NCBI GenBank assembly: GCA_017557665.1
Contig: JAFYYI010000086.1
Coordinates: 62,001-126,000, forward strand
DNA from: Muribaculaceae bacterium
GTDB taxonomy: Bacteria > Bacteroidota > Bacteroidia > Bacteroidales > Muribaculaceae
DNA length: 64,000 nt
Direction of reading: 5' to 3'
Below, piece by piece: positions 45,555 to 53,348 of this stretch; within the stretch, counting starts at the first letter, position 1, and every line of letters starts with the position of its first letter. A program made the translations under genes and the position numbers. A model generated the notes under the pieces. The model saw only the letters and a list, made by a program, of their open reading frames with translations, did no database searches and was not told the origin of the DNA.

Positions 45555-46541
45555 ATGAAATACTTGGAATTGCCTGATTCTCAGGTGCGGAGGTTGACGT
45601 TTTATCTTGCTATGGAGGAGTATGCCGCGCGGTTGCTTAAAGCCGATGAGAGCATCGATGAGACATTCTTCACTTGGCGGGTGAGTCCAACAGTGATTTT
45701 CGGGCGCAACCAGCTAATCGACAGCGAGGTGAATGTTGCCTACTGCAAGGCGCACGGCATCGATTACTACCGCCGCAAGAGTGGTGGTGGATGCGTCTAT
45801 GCCGACATGGACAACCTAATGTTCAGCTACATCACCCGCAGCGATGATGTGACGCTGACCTTCGCCCACTACACCCACGCCATTGTGGAGATGCTAAAAG
45901 GTTTTGGACTTGACGCGAGCGACAACAGCCGCAACGACATAATGGTCGATGGCAAGAAAGTGAGCGGCAACGCTTTCTACCACCTGCCAGGCATCAGCAT
46001 CGTGCATGGCACAATGCTATACGACACCAATATGGAGAATATGCTCGGCGCCATCACGCCGTCGGCAGCCAAACTCGACTCAAAGGGCGTGAAGAGCGTT
46101 CAGAGCCACATCACTACCCTCAACCGCTATCTCACAATGACCATAGAGGAGTTCCAGCAGCACGCCCACGACACCTTATGTGATGGCGAGATAATGCTCA
46201 ACAATGACGACATCGCAGCGATAGAGGACATTGAGGAAAGCTATCTCACCCCTGAATTCATCCTCGGCAACAACCCACGCTGCAACATGGAGCGCATCGG
46301 CCGCATCGACGGCGTGGGAGAGTTCAAAATCAGCCTGGAACTCAACCGCAACATCATCCGCAACATCAACTTCGCCGGCGACTTCTTCCTCCTCGGCGAC
46401 CTCGACAGCGTGGTGTCGCGTCTCAAAGGCCAACAGTTCACCGCCCCGGCACTCACCCAAGCCCTCCACGACCTCGACCTCTCACAAGTGATAATGAACC
46501 TCACTCCTCACCAATTCATAAGTCTGCTTTTTGATAAATAG
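45555..46541 (+). CDS. lplA: lipoate-protein ligase A
   Basis: A 328-aa cytosolic enzyme that activates lipoate with ATP and attaches it to a Lys of lipoyl domains. Motifs are RRKSGGGCVYADMDN (the RRxxGGGxVYHD family motif), NDIMVDGKKVSGNAFYHLPG with the active-site Lys, and HGTMLYDTNMENML. A C-terminal accessory domain (about 250-328) is present, as in E. coli LplA. Its most likely partner is GcvH, encoded 3.5 kb downstream. It ends at a strong hairpin. Confidence 0.95.
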   Translation: MKYLELPDSQVRRLTFYLAMEEYAARLLKADESIDETFFTWRVSPTVIFGRNQLIDSEVNVAYCKAHGIDYYRRKSGGGCVYADMDNLMFSYITRSDDVTLTFAHYTHAIVEMLKGFGLDASDNSRNDIMVDGKKVSGNAFYHLPGISIVHGTMLYDTNMENMLGAITPSAAKLDSKGVKSVQSHITTLNRYLTMTIEEFQQHAHDTLCDGEIMLNNDDIAAIEDIEESYLTPEFILGNNPRCNMERIGRIDGVGEFKISLELNRNIIRNINFAGDFFLLGDLDSVVSRLKGQQFTAPALTQALHDLDLSQVIMNLTPHQFISLLFDK

Positions 46542-46608
46542 TAAATATTGAACAGATAATCTTGTATTTAGTGTCAAAAATTCATACTGTCTATATGACA
46601 TGAATCAC

Positions 46609-46649
46609 AATCCCTCGCAGCCCTGGAATGGGTAGCGAGGGATTTCTAC
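46609..46649 (+). terminator. terminator after lplA
   Basis: AATCCCTCGC (46609-46618) pairs perfectly with GCGAGGGATT (46635-46644), followed by TTCT. Confidence 0.75.
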
Positions 46650-46658
46650 TGAATTTTC

Positions 46659-46843
46659 AACCCGAGTCGGTCATTAGAATTTATGTAAGAACAGAATTTT
46701 TGTTGTGCAGATTGTAACAATGTCGTTGAAGGCATAGCGGGCTATGGCAAGACGACAGTGGAAACAAGGTGCCAACAAAAAACTGTTATGGCATGAAAAG
46801 CCTTAAAAAATAAACCTTAGCGGTCTAATGACCGATTTGGGTT
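46659..46843. mobile_element. 185-bp imperfect palindrome with 20-bp terminal inverted repeats (MITE-like)
   Basis: The left end AACCCGAGTCGGTCATTAGA (46659-46678) matches the reverse complement of the right end (46824-46843) at 18 of 20 bases. Further inward AACAG/CTGTT and CAAAAA/TTTTTG segments pair. GTCGT (46722-46726) pairs with ACGAC (46752-46756), and the centre is CATAGC-GG-GCTATG (46733-46746). There is no ORF. The whole could fold into one long hairpin. Structure and position in a convergent gap fit a non-autonomous mobile or REP-type repeat. I believe related sequences are dispersed in Bacteroidales genomes, but that is memory. Confidence 0.6.
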
Positions 46844-46851
46844 CAATATGG

Positions 46852-48615
46852 CTACAAAGCGAGACGGAACCCCATGTAGTTGTCGGCGTGAAAGTCTGGT
46901 TCGATTTGCACATAGGTTTTGCGGAACGCGACTCGACAATATGTTCTGTCGCAATTCCATGAGCCTCCACGGTGAATACGGTAGCGGCCTGATGCAGGTC
47001 CTGTTGGGTTGGTCTGTGGACCATCACTGTAATATCCGTACCAGTCCTGGCACCACTCAAACACGTTTCCGCTCATATCATAAATGCCAAGCTCGTTGGG
47101 TTTCTTGGTAGCGACAGGTTGAGTACCATAAACTTGAGAATCACCCAACCAAGCGTTAGACACATACCACGCCACTGGGCCGATATTTACACCACCGGAG
47201 TACTGATATCCTTGGCTCTTGTTGCCACCACGTGCCGCAAATTCCCACTCGGCCTCGGTGGGCAGCCTGAAGTTCTTGCCAGTAATCTGGTTAAGCCTAG
47301 TGATAAACTCCTGGCAGTTGTTCCATGAGACAGATTCCACTGGTCGACGAAGGTCAGGCTCATAATATTTTTCATGTTCTGAAGAATAATCAGGATTGCC
47401 ATACTCATTGAAGTAGCTGGGGTTGTCGCCCATTACAGCCTGCCACAGCGCTTGCGTCACCTCGGTTTGACCTATAGAGTAAGAACTCAACGTCACTTGA
47501 TGGACAGGATATTCATCAGCCCAAGGCGTGAGACCTTGGTCACTCTGCTCAGGCGTGGCACCCATCATAAACGTACCACCTTCCACTTCAACCATTCTTA
47601 ATGTCACACCATTGACATAATATTCGGTATAAGGTCTTTTTTCGTAAAGTACAAGACGAAAGCCAATCTCCTTGTCCTTATCGTTCATGCCCCACCCGTC
47701 ACGATAATCAACGGTGCATTGGGATGAAAGAGCACTGTAGTATCCACCTCGCAAAACGCGGTCATATCCGCTTATGGGCCCTAAGGGGTCAACTTGCGGC
47801 TCGGTAGGATAATTGCCTTTCCAATCGTAGCACCACTCCTCTACATTGCCGCTCATATCATAGAGTCCCAACTCATTGGGAGCCTTAGTGGCCACATTAT
47901 GAGTGCCGCCGTAGCTATTACCTTGATACCAAGCCACATCGCCAATGTTGTTGCTGCCAGAGTACATATAACCTCGGCTCAAGTTTCCACCACGCGCAGC
48001 AAATTCCCACTCGGCTTCGGTGGGCAGACGGAACTCACATCCGTCAATCGGCAACATCTGGTTGAGCTTAGCTAAAAACACTTGACAGTCATTCCAGCTC
48101 ACCTGTTCCACGGGATGATTGTCACCGCCGAAATAACTTGGACTGCTGCCCATCACTGCTTTCCACAGCCCTATCGTGACCTCGGTCTGACCAATGCAAA
48201 ATCCGTCCACAGTGACCTCATGGGCTTGGTCAACACTTGCCCCGTTGCTGCTTCCCATCATGAAAGTACCGCCCACGACCTCCACCATATTGAACTTTAC
48301 GCCATTGACTTCAAATTCAACTGTTTGCACGTAGTTACCAAGCAACACATCATAGACAGCGGTGATATCGGCGGCAGTGATATTGCCGTCGCCGTTCTGG
48401 TCCCAGTTGATGGCGTTGGTATAGTCATTGTTGAGCAATACGTCGTAGAGAGCAGTCACGTCGGCTGCAGTCACGTTGCCATCACCGTTCACGTCGCCAG
48501 GAATACTTCTGCTATTTATCCCAACATGGGCACCCCAGGAATTTCTTTCACCCATGATGGTTCCATAATTTGTTAACATGGATAGTAGTAAAAAAAGGAA
48601 TAATAATCTCTTCAT
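46852..48615 (-). CDS. secreted protein with dockerin-like repeats and two FGE (SUMF1) domains
   Basis: A 587-aa exported protein. The start at 48615 gives a signal peptide (MKRLLFLFLLLSMLTNYG). Two dockerin type I-like EF-hand repeats follow: GDVNGDGNVTAADVTALYD (about 39-57) and DQNGDGNITAADITAVYD (about 72-89). Then come two formylglycine-generating-enzyme-like domains (about 105-325 and 335-587), each with EVEGG-TFMMG, PTEAEWEFAARGG and YDMSGNV-EWC. The second keeps the Cys-x4-Cys pair of FGE enzymes (Cys555, Cys560 in NCDRTYC); in the first the first Cys is Ala295 and only Cys300 remains. In many Bacteroidales such domains are thought to be C-type-lectin-like binding modules; enzymatic activity is uncertain. 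Confidence 0.88.
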   Translation of the reverse strand: MKRLLFLFLLLSMLTNYGTIMGERNSWGAHVGINSRSIPGDVNGDGNVTAADVTALYDVLLNNDYTNAINWDQNGDGNITAADITAVYDVLLGNYVQTVEFEVNGVKFNMVEVVGGTFMMGSSNGASVDQAHEVTVDGFCIGQTEVTIGLWKAVMGSSPSYFGGDNHPVEQVSWNDCQVFLAKLNQMLPIDGCEFRLPTEAEWEFAARGGNLSRGYMYSGSNNIGDVAWYQGNSYGGTHNVATKAPNELGLYDMSGNVEEWCYDWKGNYPTEPQVDPLGPISGYDRVLRGGYYSALSSQCTVDYRDGWGMNDKDKEIGFRLVLYEKRPYTEYYVNGVTLRMVEVEGGTFMMGATPEQSDQGLTPWADEYPVHQVTLSSYSIGQTEVTQALWQAVMGDNPSYFNEYGNPDYSSEHEKYYEPDLRRPVESVSWNNCQEFITRLNQITGKNFRLPTEAEWEFAARGGNKSQGYQYSGGVNIGPVAWYVSNAWLGDSQVYGTQPVATKKPNELGIYDMSGNVFEWCQDWYGYYSDGPQTNPTGPASGRYRIHRGGSWNCDRTYCRVAFRKTYVQIEPDFHADNYMGFRLAL

Positions 48616-48650
48616 TTGGATTTGCTTTTTATGATTAATGGAATTTGACG

Positions 48651-48682
48651 CAAAGATAAAGTTTCTTTTCATAAATTACAAA
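48651..48682 (-). promoter_or_regulatory. promoter of the dockerin/FGE gene (TTTG-N20-TATCTTTG)
   Basis: On the minus strand, −33 TTTG at 48679-48682 and −7 TATCTTTG at 48651-48658 with exactly 20 nt between. The start codon follows 35 nt later, which supports the chosen start at 48615. Confidence 0.7.
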
Positions 48683-48739
48683 TTTTTCCTTTAAACAAAG
48701 TTTTTTCATTTATTATTATATTATATCATTTTTATTATG

Positions 48740-48747
48740 TACTTTTG
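48740..48747 (+). promoter_or_regulatory. −7 box of the glycine cleavage operon
   Basis: TACTTTTG upstream of gcvT, giving a leader of about 105 nt. The leader is AT-rich and unstructured; no glycine riboswitch is visible. Confidence 0.55.
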
Positions 48748-48861
48748 TGGAGAAATTGAGACTTTCTCTATTAGATGAGTTCAAAAGTTTTGATTGACAA
48801 AATACAACAAACTGATTAACAATTTAATAACAAATACTTATATCTTAAAAAACAACTTATT

Positions 48862-49956
48862 ATGAGTGAAATTAAATTCACTTGTCTGCACGACAAGCAT
48901 GTTGCCTTAGGAGCGCTGATGACTCCCTTTGGCGGTTTTGATATGCCCATTCAGTACAAGGGCATCGTTGAGGAGCACAATGCAGTGCGCAACAACGTTG
49001 GTGTATTTGATGTATCTCACATGGGCGAGGTTCGAATTACTGGCCCCGAGGCTCAGAAGTTCGTAAACTACATCTTCACCAACGACATCACCAAGATGGA
49101 GGTGGGCGGCATCCAGTATGGCATGATGCTTTATCCTCATGGCGGTACTGTCGACGACCTGCTAGTTTACACCATGGGTGAGAATGACTACTTCCTCGTT
49201 ATCAACGCTGCCAACATCGATAAGGATGTAGCTTGGATCAACGAGCAGGCTGCTAACTTCGACGTGAAAGTCGACAACCAGAGCGAGAGCTACGGACAAA
49301 TCGCAGTGCAAGGTCCTGAAGCCGAGAATACCATGAAGGCTGTTCTCAACCTCGACTGCACCGACCTGATATTCTATACCTTCAAGTGTGTTGACTATAA
49401 TGGCGACAACATTATCGTTAGCCGCACCGGCTACACCGGTGAAGACGGATTTGAGGTTTATGCAAGCCACGACACCATCCGCGATATGTGGGACATGCTC
49501 ATGACTGCTGGCGTTCAGCCTTGTGGATTGGGCTGCCGCGACACCCTTCGCTTTGAGGTTGGTCTGCCTCTCTACGGCGACGAGCTGACCGAGGACATCA
49601 CTCCCATCATGGCAGGCTTTGGCTTCTTTGTTAAGCTCGATAAGGAAGATTTCATCGGTAAGGAAGTATGCGCTCAGCAGAAGGCTGAGGGTGCTCCCAA
49701 GAAGCTTGTAGGTCTCGAACTCCATGACAAGGCAATTCCACGTCATGGCTATGAGGTTTGCAACGAGAACGACGAACCTGTGGGCTACGTTACCACCGGC
49801 TACCGCGGCATCTCGGTTGACAAGAGCATCGCTGTTGCCCTCGTTGACGCTGCTTATGGCAAGCTCGGCACTCCCCTCAAGGTTCACATCCGCAAGAAAT
49901 ACTTCAACGCCACAGTTGTGAAGAAAAAATTCCACGACAAGAGCTATAAGAAATAA
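48862..49956 (+). CDS. gcvT: glycine cleavage system T protein (aminomethyltransferase)
   Basis: A 364-aa THF-dependent enzyme that releases ammonia from the aminomethyl group on lipoyl-GcvH and makes 5,10-methylene-THF. Family features are MPIQYKGIVEEHNAVRNNVG, VFDVSHMGEVRITG with the conserved Asp, and SRTGYTGEDGFEVY. The gene opens the gcvT-H-PA-PB-lpd operon. Its TAA stop merges into an ATGCACAAT-type repeat. Confidence 0.97.
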   Translation: MSEIKFTCLHDKHVALGALMTPFGGFDMPIQYKGIVEEHNAVRNNVGVFDVSHMGEVRITGPEAQKFVNYIFTNDITKMEVGGIQYGMMLYPHGGTVDDLLVYTMGENDYFLVINAANIDKDVAWINEQAANFDVKVDNQSESYGQIAVQGPEAENTMKAVLNLDCTDLIFYTFKCVDYNGDNIIVSRTGYTGEDGFEVYASHDTIRDMWDMLMTAGVQPCGLGCRDTLRFEVGLPLYGDELTEDITPIMAGFGFFVKLDKEDFIGKEVCAQQKAEGAPKKLVGLELHDKAIPRHGYEVCNENDEPVGYVTTGYRGISVDKSIAVALVDAAYGKLGTPLKVHIRKKYFNATVVKKKFHDKSYKK

Positions 49957-49988
49957 TGCACAATGCATAATTCACAATGCACAATTAA
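49956..49988. repeat. ATGCACAATGCATAATTCAC short repeat after gcvT
   Basis: Three imperfect copies of ATGCACAAT(GCATA) start at the last base of the gcvT stop codon. They are the same word as at 54689-54706 and (inverted) 6562-6589. Confidence 0.75.
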
Positions 49989-50025
49989 TAAAATCAAAAT
50001 AATCAATTAATTATAAATTTCGACT

Positions 50026-50406
50026 ATGAGTAAAATTATTGACGGACTCTATTACAGCGAGTCACACGAGTTTGTAAAAGTTGAAGGCGACTTTGGCTAT
50101 GTAGGTATCACCGACTACGCACAGCACGAGCTTGGCAATGTGGTTTATGTTGACATGCCCGAGGTTGACGACGAGGTAGAGGCAGGCGAGGACTTTGGCG
50201 CAGTAGAGAGCGTGAAAGCTGCCAGCGACCTGGTAAGCCCCGTGAGCGGCACTGTTGTTGAGGTTAACGAGGCTCTTGAGGACGAGCCTGGCTTGATCAA
50301 CAAGGACGCTTTTGAGAACTGGATCATCAAGGTAGAACTCAGCGACAAGAGCGAGCTCGACAACCTTATGGATGCCGAGGCTTACAAAGCTTTCATCAAC
50401 GAGTAA
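50026..50406 (+). CDS. gcvH: glycine cleavage system H protein
   Basis: The 126-aa lipoyl carrier of the glycine cleavage system. The lipoylated Lys64 lies in GAVESVKAASDL; HEFVKVEGDFGYVGITDYAQ and the C-terminal NWIIKVELSD are typical. It shuttles between the P, T and L proteins, and its Lys is a likely target of the upstream LplA. A terminator-like hairpin separates it from gcvPA. Confidence 0.97.
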   Translation: MSKIIDGLYYSESHEFVKVEGDFGYVGITDYAQHELGNVVYVDMPEVDDEVEAGEDFGAVESVKAASDLVSPVSGTVVEVNEALEDEPGLINKDAFENWIIKVELSDKSELDNLMDAEAYKAFINE

Positions 50407-50422
50407 CACTCAATCACATCAC

Positions 50423-50474
50423 AAAGCCAAGAGGTTGGGTGCCATAATTAGTGACGCCACCCCTTGGCTTTTTT
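50423..50474 (+). terminator. terminator-like hairpin inside the gcv operon (gcvH/gcvPA gap)
   Basis: AAAGCCAAG (50423-50431) pairs with CTTGGCTTT (50463-50471), with an inner GGGTG/CACCC, followed by a run of six T. It lies between gcvH and gcvPA. With no second promoter seen before gcvPA, it may act as a partial terminator setting the H-to-P ratio. Confidence 0.75.
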
Positions 50475-50509
50475 CTCTTTCATAAAACTAAACATTAAAC
50501 CAATTAGCA

Positions 50510-51865
50510 ATGACTTATAAATTTTTCCCACACACCCAGGACGACGTGAAGCAGATGCTGGACAAGTGTGGTCTCAAGTCGCTCGATGAGCTCTACAAGG
50601 ACATCCCCGAGGAGCTGCAGTTCAAGCGCGACTATGACCTGCCACGTGCCATGAGCGAGATTGAGGTTCGCAACTTCTTCAACGACCTGGCAATGGACAA
50701 CACTCCACTCAAGTGCTTCATGGGCGCTGGAGTCTATGACCACTATACCCCCGCCGTGGTTCAGGACATCGTTAACCGCAGCGAGTTCTTAACAAGCTAC
50801 ACCCCTTATCAAGCCGAGATTTCGCAAGGCACTCTGCAATACATCTTCGAGTATCAGAGTATGATGGCAGAGCTCACCGGCATGGAGGTGAGCAACGCTT
50901 CGATGTATGACGGCTGCACAGCTACCGCCGAGGCTATGATGATGGCTGTTTCCAATGCCAAGAAGCGCAACAAAGTGCTCATCAGCGAGACCGTGAGCCC
51001 CTTCATCACTCGCGTTGTGTTGACCTACGCCAAGTTCCACGGCATTGATGTGGATTTCATCGAGCAAGAGAACGGCGTTACAAGCCGCGCCGACTTTGAA
51101 GCAAAGGTTGGCGCCGACGACGTAGCTGGCGTTATCGTGGCTTCGCCCAACTTCTTCGGAATCCTTGAGGACTATACTGGCTGGGCCGACTTCTGCCACG
51201 AGCACAAGACATTGTTCATTATGAATTGCCCCGCCAGCGCATTGAGCGTTATCAAGACTCCTGCAGAGTGGGGTGCCGACATCGCAGTGGGCGACGGACA
51301 AAGTCTGGGTATTCCCATGAACTTTGGCGGTCCTTATGTGGGCTATCTCTGCACCAGCAAGAAACTCATCCGCAAGATGCCAGGACGCATCGTGGGTGCT
51401 ACCACCGATGCCGACAGCAAGCGTGCCTTTGTTCTTACTCTCCAGGCACGCGAGCAGCACATCCGCCGCGAGAAAGCTACCAGCAACATCTGCTCTAACC
51501 AGAGCCTGATGGCACTCTTCGTGACAGTGTATATGTCGCTCATGGGCAAGCAGGGCTTGCGCGAGGTTAACGAGATTAGCTACAGCAACGCTCATTACCT
51601 CGCTGATCAACTGGTGAAGACCGGCAAGTTTGAGCTTGAATATCCCGACAAGCCATTCCTCAACGAGTTTGTAGTGAAATCTGCTCTCAACATCGACGAC
51701 CTGCTGAGCTGGCTCAATCAAGCCTATGCCGCTGGTGTTCCCATCGATGACGACAAGCTGCTCATGTGCGCCACCGAGACCGTGAGCAAGGAGGATATTG
51801 ATGACCTAATTGAGGCTATTAACCAATTTATCGAAGAAGGCGAGGAGGACAACAACAATGAATAA
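50510..51865 (+). CDS. gcvPA: glycine dehydrogenase (decarboxylating) subunit 1
   Basis: A 451-aa alpha subunit of the split P protein, which decarboxylates glycine and loads the aminomethyl group on GcvH. It corresponds to the N-terminal half of single-chain GcvP; FMGAGVYDHYTPAVVQDIV and TPYQAEISQGTLQYIFEYQS are family hallmarks. It does not carry the PLP Lys, which is in subunit 2. Its end overlaps the gcvPB start by 8 nt. The split is normal in many bacteria and is not a frameshift. Confidence 0.97.
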   Translation: MTYKFFPHTQDDVKQMLDKCGLKSLDELYKDIPEELQFKRDYDLPRAMSEIEVRNFFNDLAMDNTPLKCFMGAGVYDHYTPAVVQDIVNRSEFLTSYTPYQAEISQGTLQYIFEYQSMMAELTGMEVSNASMYDGCTATAEAMMMAVSNAKKRNKVLISETVSPFITRVVLTYAKFHGIDVDFIEQENGVTSRADFEAKVGADDVAGVIVASPNFFGILEDYTGWADFCHEHKTLFIMNCPASALSVIKTPAEWGADIAVGDGQSLGIPMNFGGPYVGYLCTSKKLIRKMPGRIVGATTDADSKRAFVLTLQAREQHIRREKATSNICSNQSLMALFVTVYMSLMGKQGLREVNEISYSNAHYLADQLVKTGKFELEYPDKPFLNEFVVKSALNIDDLLSWLNQAYAAGVPIDDDKLLMCATETVSKEDIDDLIEAINQFIEEGEEDNNNE

Positions 51866-53348
51866 TACATTCTATGGCAAACTGATATTCGAGCTCTCGA
51901 AAGAGGGCCGCAAGGGCTACAGCCTGCCCGAGAACAAGCTCGCCGAGTATAAACTCGCTGACCTGCCAGCCGCTTTGCAGCGTCAAGAGGCACCCTGCCT
52001 CCCCGAGGTTGATGAGATGACCGTGGTGCGCCACTACACCAATATGAGTAACAACAACTTTGGTGTAGATACTGGATTCTATCCCCTTGGCTCTTGCACT
52101 ATGAAGTATAATCCCAAAATCAACGAGCAGATGTGCGCTCTGCCCGAGTTCACCGGCCTTCACCCATTGCAGGACGAGGAGAACGTGCAAGGCGCTCTTG
52201 CAGTTTATTACAACTTGCAGCGTTCGCTCTCAGAGCTTTCGGGCTTGAGCGAGTTCACCCTCAACCCCTACGCTGGCGCTCATGGCGAGCTCACCGGCTT
52301 GATGGTAATGCGCAGCTACCACCTAGCAAACGGCAACCCCAACCGCGTGAAGGTTATCATCCCCGACAGCGCTCACGGCACCAACCCTGCCAGCGCTGCA
52401 GTGTGCGGCCTTGAGGTTGTAGTTGTGAAGAGCCGTCCCGATGGTACAGTCGATGTTGAGGACCTGCGTCCACTGCTCGACGAGAACATCGCCGGTATGA
52501 TGATGACCAACCCCAACACCCTGGGTATCTTTGAGCACAACATCGCCGAAATCGCCAAACTCGTTCACGAGGCTGGCGGCTTGATGTACTACGACGGTGC
52601 AAACCTCAACCCAATGCTCGGCAAGTGCCGTCCTGGCGACCTAGGCTTCGACATAATGCACATCAACCTGCACAAGACCTTCTCTACCCCTCATGGTGGT
52701 GGCGGTCCTGGCAGCGGTCCTGTTGGCGTGCGTGAGGGTTTGGAGAAATTCCTCCCCAATCCACGCGTGACCCGCGAGGAGATTGCCGACGACATCTACT
52801 GGTACCATATTGAGGACAACGAGGACTCTCTCGGCTCTATCAGTGGATTCCTCGGAAACTTTGGCGTGATGATGCGCGCCTATGCCTACATCCTCACCCT
52901 CGGCAAGAACGAGATAAAGAATGTCGGCCCATTGGCTGTGCTCAATGCCAACTACGTTAAGGAGTCTCTCAAGGATTACTATGAACTGCCTCTTGACGGC
53001 GTGTGCAAGCACGAGTTCGTGTTCGACGGATTAAAGGACAAGTCAACAGGTGTCACCACTCTCGACGTGGCTAAGCGCCTACTTGACTATGGCTTCCACG
53101 CTCCTACCATCTACTTCCCACTCCTGTTCCACGAGGCTATGATGATTGAGCCTCCCGAGAACGAGAGCAAGGAAACCCTCGACGAGTTCATCGAGGTGAT
53201 GAAGAAGATCGCCATCGAGGCTAAGGAGAACCCCGAGCTCGTGAAGACCGCTCCTCACAACACCCCAGTGCGCCGTCTCGACGACACTAAGGCTGCCCTG
53301 AAGCAGATTGTTACTTATCGCGAACTCCTCAGCGTTGACGAACTATGA
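51858..53348 (+). CDS. gcvPB: glycine dehydrogenase (decarboxylating) subunit 2
   Basis: The 496-aa beta subunit of the P protein, with PLP bound to Lys273 in INLHKTFSTPHGGGGPGSGP. Other hallmarks are FYPLGSCTMKYNPKINE and PDSAHGTNPASAAVCG. The start at 51858 gives the family N-terminus (NNTFYGKLIFELSKEGRKGY); the longer frame is spurious. It ends with a 4-nt ATGA overlap with lpd. Confidence 0.97.
   Translation: MNNTFYGKLIFELSKEGRKGYSLPENKLAEYKLADLPAALQRQEAPCLPEVDEMTVVRHYTNMSNNNFGVDTGFYPLGSCTMKYNPKINEQMCALPEFTGLHPLQDEENVQGALAVYYNLQRSLSELSGLSEFTLNPYAGAHGELTGLMVMRSYHLANGNPNRVKVIIPDSAHGTNPASAAVCGLEVVVVKSRPDGTVDVEDLRPLLDENIAGMMMTNPNTLGIFEHNIAEIAKLVHEAGGLMYYDGANLNPMLGKCRPGDLGFDIMHINLHKTFSTPHGGGGPGSGPVGVREGLEKFLPNPRVTREEIADDIYWYHIEDNEDSLGSISGFLGNFGVMMRAYAYILTLGKNEIKNVGPLAVLNANYVKESLKDYYELPLDGVCKHEFVFDGLKDKSTGVTTLDVAKRLLDYGFHAPTIYFPLLFHEAMMIEPPENESKETLDEFIEVMKKIAIEAKENPELVKTAPHNTPVRRLDDTKAALKQIVTYRELLSVDEL

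Larger units (their letters stand above)
46542..46851. other. 310-bp intergenic region with terminator and palindromic element
   Basis: It contains the lplA terminator (46609-46649) and the 185-bp palindromic element (46659-46843), ending 8 nt before the stop codon of the convergent dockerin/FGE gene. No ORF. Confidence 0.8.

Noticed and set aside
46659..46843. Interpreting the palindrome as just a terminator for the convergent genes
   Set aside because: lplA already has its own terminator at 46609-46649, and the element is far longer than a terminator, with matching 20-bp ends and no T-run after the central stem.
48748..48861. Possible glycine riboswitch before gcvT
   Set aside because: The leader of about 105 nt is AT-rich, lacks the paired aptamer cores and shows no stable hairpin.
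50510..53348. gcvP apparently split by a frameshift
   Set aside because: The two-subunit P protein is a normal form; both parts have intact, family-typical ends and an 8-nt overlap.
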